A stretch of DNA of 64,000 nt from NCBI RefSeq assembly GCF_910592395.1, contig NC_088316.1, positions 13,826,001 to 13,890,000 on the forward strand. The letters are read 5' to 3'. Below the pieces are notes generated by a model. The model was given only the letters and a program-made list of their open reading frames with translations, had not been told where the DNA came from and ran no database searches. Below are positions 27,138 to 39,100 of the stretch, in pieces. Numbering within the stretch: position 1 is the first letter of the stretch; every line of letters starts with the position of its first letter. Origin of the DNA: Lineus longissimus (Eukaryota; Nemertea; Pilidiophora; Heteronemertea; Lineidae). The position numbers and the translations under genes were made by a program.

Positions 27138-30100
27138 CGTCGTCCGTTAGCAGGGCACGTTTCGTAACTGTTAGAGCTATTGAGTTGAAACTTGGTACAC
27201 ATGTACCCTTATGTAATGACACCTTGGAGACCAAGTTTCGGTCCGATTCATTTCATGGTTTGGCCACCAGGGGGCCAAACGTTAAAAGTGAAAATATGCA
27301 ATATCTCCCTTAATAGTAGTCGGGAAATTTTGAAAAAAATATGGTAGGTACTTCTAGCAAAGGTGCATCATATATCCTCCGGGTTTTTGATTTGACCTCC
27401 TTTTCAAGGTCACAGAGGTCAAATGGTGTAAATTGGCCGTTAGGATGTAACGATGGCACGTTTCTAAACTGCAATGACTATTGATACCAAATTTGGTACA
27501 CATTTACCCCTTAGTCAGGTGATCTCAGGGACCGAAGTTTGGTCCAATATGATTCGCCACTTGACCACCAGGGGGCAAAATCCAAAAACCTTAAAAATGT
27601 GATTATTCCTTAACTTCTTGCCCGATTGCCACCAATTTGATATCATGGGTACATCTAACCACCATACAGTATATGTCACACAGGTTTTTAATTTGACCTT
27701 CTTGTCAAGGTCACAGAGGTCAAATGGCGTAAATTCGCCGTCAGGCCGTAACGATGGCACATTTCTTAACTGCAATGACTATTGATCACAAATTAAGTAC
27801 ACATGTACCCCTTGGTCAGGTGATCTCAGGTACCGAAGTTTGGTGATCTGATTTGCCGTTTGGCCTCCAGGGAGGGGGCCAAATCCTAAATTCTTCAAAA
27901 TGCCATTATTCCTAGTAATGACTTGCCCGATTGGCACCAATTTTATATCATAGGTACATCTAATTCTAACAACCATTCAATGTGTCACCCGGGTCTTCTT
28001 TGATTTGACCTACTTTTCAAGGTCACAGAGGTCGAATGTACTGTAAATTGGCCATTTTGGGGAAATTGTAATTGCTTGGACCTACATCAAACCTAACACT
28101 ACATGACACAATACCATGCTCTTTATCCATCTTTCCTCCACATGAGGTGAGCACAATGGCCCTGGCCATTTCATTTCAATATATCACGAAGATACCCAGA
28201 AAAATAGTCCACCATATCATCATTACCAGCACATATACTGCAGTGATTACATATTTGAAATTGGTTGTTGAACCCTCCGCTAACTTAATAGACGAGTTTG
28301 TTCAGCCAGTGATTGTTGCTGTTGGACCAGCGTGTGACATCCTCATATCATGCATATGGTCAGATCCTATTTTGCCCTATATTCTGTGCCCAGCTTTAAG
28401 CTTAGAATTCAAAACTCTTTCTTTCTACAGGGTTGTGAATGCACTTGTCTACTATGGCCTCGCACTCAACACTAGTGAAATAGGAGGCAACGTGTATATA
28501 AACTTTTTCCTAGCCGGTGCTGTAGAAATTCCCGCCTACATCATCTGCGTCTTTCTCCTGGACCGCCTTGGAAGACGGCGGCTCATATGTGGATTGATGG
28601 TCATAGGTGGCATCACCTGCGGCATCGTTCCATTTATTCCATCCTGTAAGTATGCGATGTTCACATTCAAATTCGCCCCTCAGTGCTGAGGAAAATGCTA
28701 TTCAGCAGCATGTCATGTTTACGCAAAAGGCCTTTCTACATATTTGAAGTTTATGCCACGACTCATGACCATAGGCATTGTTTGTCTTCATAGCACTGAT
28801 ACAGGTGTTCGTGGAAACCGATTATCAAAACATGGTGTGAGGTGCTCATGCAGAATTGGTTCAACTATGAGAGTGTAGTAAACAATTGAATTCACTTGAT
28901 GCCCAGGAAGTGCCTCTTGAAGTTTCATTTACGTTAGACTGAATTGTTTGGCCTTGTACACAATGGCAATGCCACTTGTTATCTCGGCAGTGGTGCATAT
29001 TTTTGCTAATCTCTCACACTGTGGATTAATTACCCGTCATGATATGACCAATTGCCTTATGTGTAATTGTCAAGGTCATGTATTGGGCAGTGGGTTTCTC
29101 TGATGGAGGAATTCTGCCTCATCTTATTATGTTCAGGCGAATTAGCATGAAAATTTTTTATTGCATTGTGTTACTCGGGTCATACCCAAATTTCCTCCAT
29201 CCCGAAGTGGGGGCAAAGTTTACTCACTCTCTCCCACTCATACAAAGGTTCAAGTTAGGTTATATGATAATTGATATGACTCTTGGCCAACAGTGTTGAC
29301 AGACTGACTTTATTTACATTTGTACAATCATTGTATTCGTTGATCAGTAGTGTTTGCCAAGAGACATTCAAGTAACATGCTGGTCAATGATATGAAATTG
29401 CCATGATAAAATCTTGTGTGACTTATGTGTTCAGTCTGTTGAGTCCATATGATATTAACCCATTATCTCTTTTTCACTTAAATCATTGAAAAAAAGGTGC
29501 TTTATTCTTCCTTAATTGTCCTTGTCATGTCTGTCATGGACTCTGCATGTCTACCTGTTGAAAGATTGTCAATTGAGGAAGGACGTGATGAGCTGAATGC
29601 TCTTCCACTGTGTTACTGATGCCCCACAATGCAATAACACCTGATTCATCGACAGGTTGTACTGCATGTCGTACATCAACTATTGAACCATCTCTTTGTC
29701 CTTGCCTAGTTTTTCACCTCTCCACCTCGGCAGAGTATAAAAAGGTACCAGGCTTGCCTGAGAAATTATTTGGTGATGGACCAGCATCCTGTCAAGGGTG
29801 GGGTGTGATACTCCGCTTAATACTTTCAAAACTGCGGAAGGTGTCGCCTTAATAGCTGTTAAGTAGCACAAGAAAGTCCAGCAGACGCAGACATAATCTT
29901 TATAATATAAGCCACATGTTACACTTAAGTCTGGCGACAATATTACACCATATGTGGACCTTTGTTCGTTCATATTTTTCATAGTTTAGGCCTATTGATT
30001 CTTCATATTTTCCAATAGTTGGTACTCTAGTGTGATTTTGTCAGGTTGGTTCGATATGGTACGAAGTGTTTACTCACATGGGCTGGGTTGCTGACGTGTA

Positions 30101-33100
30101 ACGAAAATCTGCATCATCATCATAACTTTAGTAAATCAAGTTGTCCTAAAAAAAGTTCCAATAAAATCATGAAAATTTAAAGATTTGTGATTTTAACTTT
30201 ACTAGAAGTCTTGTTGTGCTTAAAATCCTAACATTGTTTGAAAAAATGTTTAAATTATTATAAGTTTGCCCGGCCTTCCATGTCCCACAGTCTTGTCCCA
30301 TCCATGTCCCACGTCTTGGCCATGGGACACCCCTGCCCATTGGCAATTTTGCACCAAGTTGTCTGTCCTCAGTATAAGGTGGATCAGCTAGGTGTGCCGT
30401 CCTTCCAGATCCATTCTTGTCGGCCACGTAGACCAAAGATTGGTTTAATGGTATGATTATGTTGCCTAGGTGGTGGAGTAGTAAAACGCACTCTGCACAT
30501 TTTTCACCAAACCAACCGTTATCATTTCAGCACCAGAAAAAGGAGGTTTGTACCATTGTCATATAAAATATGTTTAAGGGCGGAGGATGACTCCTATTGA
30601 TATCAAACTGTTCAACTAATGGAATTACACTCATAAATGATCTGCCGGTCCAAGTTGTCACTTCATTTGAGGGAGGGGGGGAGGGCCGAGCACTGTACAT
30701 GTCCAGCAGTTGTTCAAGGGAAAAATTGCCCTGCGACACTGTCAGATGCAGATGGGATGTGGTTTTGGAAAATATTTTTTAATCTGATCACCAATTTCAA
30801 CATGATGAATTGGGGTATGCCTTCTATTACAGGGATTTTGATCCTCCCTGGTGGGCATGTCGTTGTAGATAAATATGTACTAAAGCATGACTCTTGGCAT
30901 CTGAATATCATCGTCGGTAATCCCTCCGTCCTGAATGTATAGGGTCATTAATTGAATCTGATCAAACCGATCTAGTCCAGTTATAAAACCCCAAAATACA
31001 CACTACACTCTCCTCTTGCTTTATTCTTGTATCGTTTTGTTTGCTTAAATTTGTTTTTTTGTGTTTTGAAATCAGGCTCCTTCTTTTCCATAAGCTCCAC
31101 TCATAAAGGGAGACTATAGGCAGGAGCTAGTAGGGCCAGATTAAGTTGTACCAAGAGCCCAATGGGTATATATTCTGTCGCACTGTACATCTACATTGTT
31201 GCCTTTATCTTGAAGTCAAACCAGACCTTGTTCCCTGACTATGCATGCGGTATATTAAACACCTGTGGTGGACCTCTAGCTCCTGCCTCCAGCCCTGTCG
31301 TACCAGCAGTTTCTCCAACCAACTGGTCTAAACAGCTCCACATTCTACATGTCCATTTCCAAGAGTTATAGTTTCCTATGACTTATGTGGTAAATAGGGA
31401 CACCTTTCATTTTCAAATAAATTGGGACACCTTTCAAATAAGGACACCTCATATCAGCAGTATACTGAGGTGGATGTCCATGTGACTAGATCTTTCAGTT
31501 TAGGGATTGACTGGAAGTTTAGTTAACATGAGAGAAGTGGTGGACCTGCAGACGGTGAGGTACAATATTTAAAACACTACACTGGGGAAGGTTTCCAGAC
31601 GTTATCATGTTCATTGTGACTTTCTACAGCAGTCTTTATGGCAATGACGCAACTCCATGTATGATGATGTCGCCAGACCAGTATTTCGAACTGTTACCGA
31701 TGTAATCATCCCAAAATATTGTTCCATCATAGTAAAATGGTTGAATGAAGTACAGATGGAGGGCACTTGTGAAAACATATTGTACAGCCAGGCATCTTTG
31801 AGTAGGCTACTTGGCCTTATTTTATCGATGCAATATTTCTAAAATCTATGTCACGGTATAGGTCTACTGTATTGGGTCATGTTGAAGCTGGCTGGATCAT
31901 CTAATGGCCCAAACAACTTTGAGATCACTATCAATTCTGGAACTAACCTAATACCCCCAATGGGTGGAACTAATTGAAAACTTAATCATGGGTATCTGAT
32001 CTTCCGTTAAGGCATACAACTCTCCCCAAAACCTTTCTGCCCTACGTAACAGGGGGTAAAACCCCTTATGGAAATCTCTGTATTATGGGTACAGTAACTG
32101 CCCCCTTTCCAAGGCCTGTAGACGATCAGTGGGATGCACTGTTCACTTTCTCATGGCGTTTTAAAACTAGATGTGCGTTTTATGCTTTCACCAAGTGTCC
32201 AGAGGCAAGGTTGAAAGCAGGGCACAGGCACATATTGCTGCCTGATTTTCAACCCTTTTTGATAATTTGCTTTGCTTGAAGGGCTTAAAATGATTAAAAA
32301 AAATTCCACTTCAATGTCCTATTCCTCTTTGCTTTCTTTGTCTCATTCCAATCCATTCTATGTTCACATTGCTTAGAATGGAAATGAAAACAATATGGAA
32401 ATGTGTACCATCTAATCTGCATCATGTGATAAGCACAAATCCCATGCCCCTTGGCAAGTTCTGTTCAAAGCACTACCTATATCATTTCAAGCTGTCTCAT
32501 TTGATCCTTTCCATGATAAATTGTGTAGATTTGATATCAAATTCAGGTACTGTGAATCAAAAAAATTTCGCAGATATTGTATTTCGCAACATATCGTGAA
32601 TAATCTGGAGTCACCAAAATAAAAATCATGCAAAAAAAGATTTTTATTGGAAAACCAAACAAAATTTGGTAACCTGCCGAAATAAAACTTGTGAAAATTC
32701 TGTTTATTTCCGAAATTTTCGCTAAATGTAGAAATGAAGAGGCCTGAAAATCTGGTTGTTTGCAGTAGCACTAGTAGTGGAGCATGAAACAGAGTGAAAT
32801 AAGAACAATCTATTTGATTTCATGATAGTACTTGGTGCACACTTGCCATTATCTATAGAGTGTATGACAGAACAGAAGCCGTTTTTAGTCCTGCAGCTGT
32901 TGTATTCCTGACTATGAGTCTGCGTGTCCATCAACTGGACTGTTCACTTGTAAGCTTGTGCCGTTGATCCATGTCTTCATTACCCGTTCCCTGGTTACAC
33001 AAATGGGAACAAATAAGTCAAGTCAAGGTTCCTTTTATCGTGTGGTGTGTCTCAGGTGAACATTGAACTGAAAAAATGCATGAGTGAACAGTCTATGGAC

Positions 33101-36100
33101 ATGCAGCCTTAAATCCCTCTAGCACATAGCAGCCTGAAATAGAATGCAAATGCTCATGCAGTCTGCACTACATGCATGAAAAGCACATGTTGCTTTGGCC
33201 TTTTTTGTGCTAAATTCACTTTATTTGAAAAATACTGTGCATTTACATAAAATGCTTTATATTTTAAACCCACAATGAAACATGAGAAATTGTGTGGGAC
33301 ACCCAGTGCTGTGCCGCCATGTTTGCATTGAATGTTGGGTTTGTGCTTTTTATTTTGAATTCTCATACACATGTGTATGCATATGTCCCCTCTATATTGT
33401 ATTGTCATGCTGTCGCTATTGCTGTTGGCACTGGGTGTGTCAATGATCTCATATCTCAATGGTCTGGTTTTAAGTATCATTTGACAATAGGCAAACATGC
33501 TTTACTTAAAGAAGGAATGTATGGAGGTATTGCCGGACCTGCATTTATGATAGTCACATCATTCCCGTTGAGAGGATGCCACTTAATACTGGATTCATAT
33601 GAATAAACATATGAATGCATGTATGTGCTCAAACCTTTTGAGGTGTTTTTGCAAATATTTTCCGATATGTTCCCTGCCCTCTGTAGGACTTTGATGTCAA
33701 GTTATGTTCTGTCATATAATTTCTCACAGTTAGACCTTGCCCGCATAAATCTATATTGCCCTTGTCTTTGTGTTATAAGTATTATGTCCTGTTCAAAGTC
33801 CTGTGAACTACGGGCACTCACATTGACTTATCTTGCAATATGATGTATTCATTGCTCATTATAATGGTGTCATGTACCAGTTGATAAATTACTCAAATTG
33901 AAACAGAAGGCAGAACGGGAAAGTGATGTCATGACCATCAGCCAATTTTATGTGGCCACATGTTGTCTATTTAAATTGAGCTTGTTGAATGACGTGTGCA
34001 TACCACATGGCTTAAATTGAGCAATCTGTCTTAGACCGGTGAAATTAAAGGATATCACGACTCAGCAATCCAGTGCTGATAGAAGGCACTGATCCCCCCT
34101 CACTTTAATTTATTAGGGGACCATTTTGATGATGGGAGGTGTAAATGTCACAATCAGTTGTGAGATGTAATGAAAATTTGATGGAAAGAGTGCTGTGTTT
34201 TCACTGTTCTGTACCTCGTGTTTCTTGATGTCGTCATAATTTTCAAAAAGTTTTTGAATGACTCGATCATGCCACCTGCATATTTTCTCCTGAATTGTTG
34301 TCATGTGCCAATCTATGTCGTTTACATGTAATCTTTGTCAATATTATTGTCTGTATAATCTTATCTCTTTTTGATTTTGCCAAAATATTGTTGGCTCAAT
34401 TGATTTAGACTTATGAATTACAGAAGGACAACAGAAGCCCAAGACAAAGTTTTGCTACTTCTGTTTAGGCATAGTGTCTCAAGGTTATGATGGACCAACT
34501 TTTGGTTAATTTTGATAAACTGGTAAAAAGTACACACCTTACCACGTGTAATACTAACGTCAGCAGAACAATACACAAGGTCTGAGAGTGGAATCGATAT
34601 CATTTTAACCCAATACATGTATATATATCACAGCTGCTCGATCAAAACTATTTCATAAAACATGTGTTTCCCATTTAATCAGTATCGACGTAATATTTAT
34701 ATGTAATGAAAAAATGCTGTGATTTTACTCATGTACCAGATGTAGCATGGTGGGGGATGTCTGTTGCAAAATAAAACAACAGCTGTGTTAAACCTTTGAG
34801 GGAGGCTAGCTGAAAAAAAGCAGTGTCCTTCATTGAATCACTTATATCCGTGCTATCAAGCAGAGGTATTCTGCACTATGTACACATTAAAGATATCAAT
34901 AAGTGGAGTGGCCAAAAACATGTGCCTTGTTACCACCAATGCCACCTGGGGGGGGAGTGGCTACACTAGAATTTCCTGAGCTCACCAAGAAGGATCTTCA
35001 GAGTGCATATCGACCGATTTGACATGGTGGGTGAAGAATTGGTGAGAAAAAAAAGGTGTTATTTTGGCAATTTATGTGTAATGCGCTTTTTATCTAAAAA
35101 AAGAGTGCACATGCTCCTGAATGTTGCTCGAGGTGACACAATAATAATACTGTTTATTTCCATCTCTTTCCAGCTGTAAACTGGGCTGCAATCACCTTAG
35201 CCAGTATAGGAAAACTCTGCATCACAGCATCCTATGGAATTATCTATCTGTTCGCTGCTGAGGTTTTCCCGACATGTGTTAGGTAGATATACCCATATCA
35301 AAAACATATTACTTCAAATTATGGGTAAGGTGCATAAATACTTGACGCAGTCTGAAGGGGTTAATCAGGTTCGTACATGGCTGTTCAGTTAGTGCATGCA
35401 GATGTAAATTTTTCAAGATTTTCATGTCAATGTAGTGGCAAAGTGGATTGAAGTATTAAACTGAGTTATGAACCATTTTATCTGCAGATGTTATATCATC
35501 TGCAAATGGGTATACGGTAAAAAAAGGTACAGGAAAAAAGGTACAGGAAATAAAAGTACTGGAAATAAAACTAAAAGTACTGGAAAAGAAGGTACCGGAA
35601 AAAAGGTACACAAAATGGCATAAATAGGTAAAAAAGTACACAATTTTTTAGAATATTTTTCTCTTTAACTGGTTCAGACTTGGCCTAATGTCTTAATCTT
35701 TTATTGCCCATTTTCTTCTTCTGTGACTTAAATGGTGCCTTAAAATAGTTTAATACATTGCGGACAATTTTGTTACGGAATGAATTTGCGGAAAATTCAT
35801 GGAAGAAGTTGCCCAACAGGCGAGCTGACGTTTTTTTTGGTAATAACTACATTCATGTTCTTTTAAATTTTAAAATACTCGAGTCGTATTTTTATTAGGG
35901 GCGGATCCAGGATCTTGGGAAAGGGGGGCGCACCTGGTATCCTATACCTGGCTTGTGTTTGGTCTTAAATCTAGTAATTTGTCTGTTAAGACCTAGTTGG
36001 CAAGGCACATTGTTAATTAGGTCCAGCTCGATGATGAATGTTAATTGATTACGTGTTTTCACTACTGAAAACCATAACGGTATACTGGAAATTTGATATA

Positions 36101-39100
36101 CTTATTTCTAAGGCCTATGCAATGCCTACGCAACAAATAAAGTTAAAGTTATGAATAGAAAAAGAGAGAATTCAAATGATATTTAAAAAAAAAATTGTGT
36201 ACCTTTATAACCTATTTATGCCATTTTGTGTACCGGTACCTATTTTTCCGGTACCTTTTTTCCGGTACTTTTATTTCCTGTACCTTTACTTCCTGAACCT
36301 TTTTTTCCTGTACCTTTTTTCCTGTACCTTTATAACCTAGATTCCTGCAAATGCCATTAACGGCACAATCGGCTTGATTGGGTATAATTATGCATTTTTC
36401 CATTTTCAGAAATGTTGGAATGGGTATCGCCTCCATGTCTGCTCGTATCGGAGGTATCTTGGCACCATTTGTCCTCTTGATAGGAGAGTATTCCGCTCCG
36501 GTGCCCCTCATTCTGTTCGGTGTGCTGTCAATCATCGGCGGTCTCACGTCATTGTTGCTACCGGAGACCCTTGGTAGACCACTGCCGGAAACAGTAGAAG
36601 ACGTTCATGCCATGGTCACTGCGTACGTATCAAATGTTATTTTGTTAAAATATTTTGTTTTCGAAAAAATCTCTGAGCAGCCAAGCTGGTTTTGACATGG
36701 ATCAGTAAAGGTCTCCCTCAATCGAAAATCATGGGTTGGGCACCAATTTTCAAACTAAACTTAACATAATAGTGGTCAGTTCGCCATGCCAAATAACTGG
36801 TGGTTAAGATTTAACTTGATCTTAAATAAACAAATAAGTTTATGAATTGAGATTTTAAGTGACTTTTAAAGGTCGAGGAATGTTTATGTAAACTTACTAT
36901 TTAACACATCGAAATGAATTGGCTCTGCTTTCTGTACAAAACTTCCAGTTTTTCATTTGACCCTATTTCCAGCCATTGATATAAAAATAACATGTGCTGC
37001 ATAAACCTGTAGTGATATTTGATTTATTGTATCATCTGCTGATTATATTGATAGAGTGGTCATTGATGAGCTTGTCTGTTTTGATTACTGCGTCAGAATG
37101 TTATTTACTCAGGCGATACATCAATATTGATCTCGCACATCTGCGCAGCTGGCCTTATCTAAAGATAATCTAACCTCTCTGGATAATTCAATGCTGCGCC
37201 AATGCAAGTTTGAAATACTATTATAGAAATACCTAGTCGACACCAAGGAAGTTTCTTAGTTGTAATTTCTGAGAAATGAGAAGGGTTTGAAATATTTGAC
37301 TATGAATGGCTATTTTAAATTGTGCAACTAAAGAGCAAATTAGTAATTGTGAGAAATTATCACATCAATGAAATATTGATGTATTTGCATCTAAAGGCCG
37401 GTTTACACATGCAACTTTTTAGGATAAACACATAGAAACTAAGAGAAACTTGACTGACAGGCTATGTAATTTGAACCATGAAACCTAAAAGTTGCATGTG
37501 TGAACTGGTCAAGAAACATGAAGAAACATGATGAAACCCCTTTCTTGAAACCTTGTGAAACTAGGAGAAACATGAAACAATTTACGAACATGCTCGTAAA
37601 TTCTGGACAGGTTTCATCAAGTTTCTACAAGTGTCGATTACATTTTAACTCTGTGGCCAATCAGACTGTGATAAAAAGTCATGTGACTTTTACTCCATAT
37701 CCAAAATGGCAAAATGGCTAAAAGTGACAAGTCAAATGCATATGAGTGTTTCATAGTGTTTCACTGTGTAAACATCCAAGGTAAGGTTTCTCGATGTTTC
37801 ATGTTTCTCAATGTTTCTCCATGTTTCATTGGAAAAAGTTGCATGTGTAAAGCGGCCTTAAAGGGTTGATAATTATCATTTAAATATGTCAAATTGTACA
37901 AAATTTTAATTACCAAAACTGGTAAGTGTTTATAATTTCCACCTAAGTAATCATCAATTGATTATTCCCTCACCAGAAGTAATTATCAATTGATTATTCC
38001 CTCCTAAGTAATTATCAATTGATTATTCCCTCACCAGAAGTAATTTTCAATTGATTATTCCCTCCTAAGTAATTATCAATTGATTATTCCCTCACCAGAA
38101 GTAATTATCAATTGATTATTCCCTCCTAAGTAATTATCAATTGATGGTATGATTACAGGCAGTTCAGTAAGAGAAAGGCTGTGAGATCTGACTCGTTAGA
38201 AATGAACAATCCAATGAGTTAACAGGGGTATGATTATTGAACCGTTTATGCATTTCTACAATATGTGGGTGGCAATAATCATAACTGTGACCAATAATTA
38301 TTAAAGACTAGTCTTTGTAGATTTAAAGTATTAAATAAAGACAAGTCTTTATCAATTCTTGCTGTGAGCCATTAAAAAATCGAATCAGGTACCAGTAATA
38401 TAAAGTCACAATGCAATTGAGGCTTAGTGATCACTGAGAGTAAAACTTGCACAAATTTTTCTCTGTTCAGATTTTAAAGACTTGACTGAAAAACCTTCTT
38501 CAACCAATATTGTGAAAGTTTTACCATCAACTCTGAATATCTTTGCAGAGTTCCTTAATAAGATTGAAATTATAAGGATCTTGATTCATTGATGGCATAT
38601 GTGTTGAAATATTGTCACCCACAAACCCTTATGTATGTTTGCTTGTTTATAGCTTTGCCTTACAATTGCGACTGAAATTTAGAACATTTTTGCAGGTACT
38701 TAAATTATAGATTTGTGTTTAATCTGTCACAAAAAAGGGCTCCTTGTTCAAATTCTGTTTGGAATGAGGAAAATATTAGTAAGGTGCAGATCAAATTGGT
38801 TATAAGTCAAGATAATGAGCTATGATGTTATATACTTTTAAAATAATTCTCATAATCAACCCTTGACCCGCAGAGTGGTACATATTGGTCATTAGCCAAA
38901 GTAATTAGCGCTGATGTTATACTCTTTGAAAAAATCCTCAAAATTGACCTGTTTGCACCGCTAGACCCACAGCGGGGCACATAAAATGACACCCCGATGG
39001 CGCCACTGTAACAGTGCTGCCATCTTTAAATGATTTTTTGGAACAAAGGATGAGAGCTCTGCCTTTCATCAATATTGCTACACTTTTAGGAGGCTGTGGG

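Noticed and set aside
27019-27313. Arg-rich open frames on both strands
   Set aside because: They are translations of the CGT microsatellite and its flank, without domain or splice support.
28072-28430. Open frame upstream of SLC22 exon 6
   Set aside because: Only the part after the acceptor at 28430 has SLC22 similarity; the preceding part is intronic read-through.
37943-38145. CRISPR-like alternation of repeat and spacer
   Set aside because: The spacers are themselves repeats and the host is a metazoan; it is a minisatellite.
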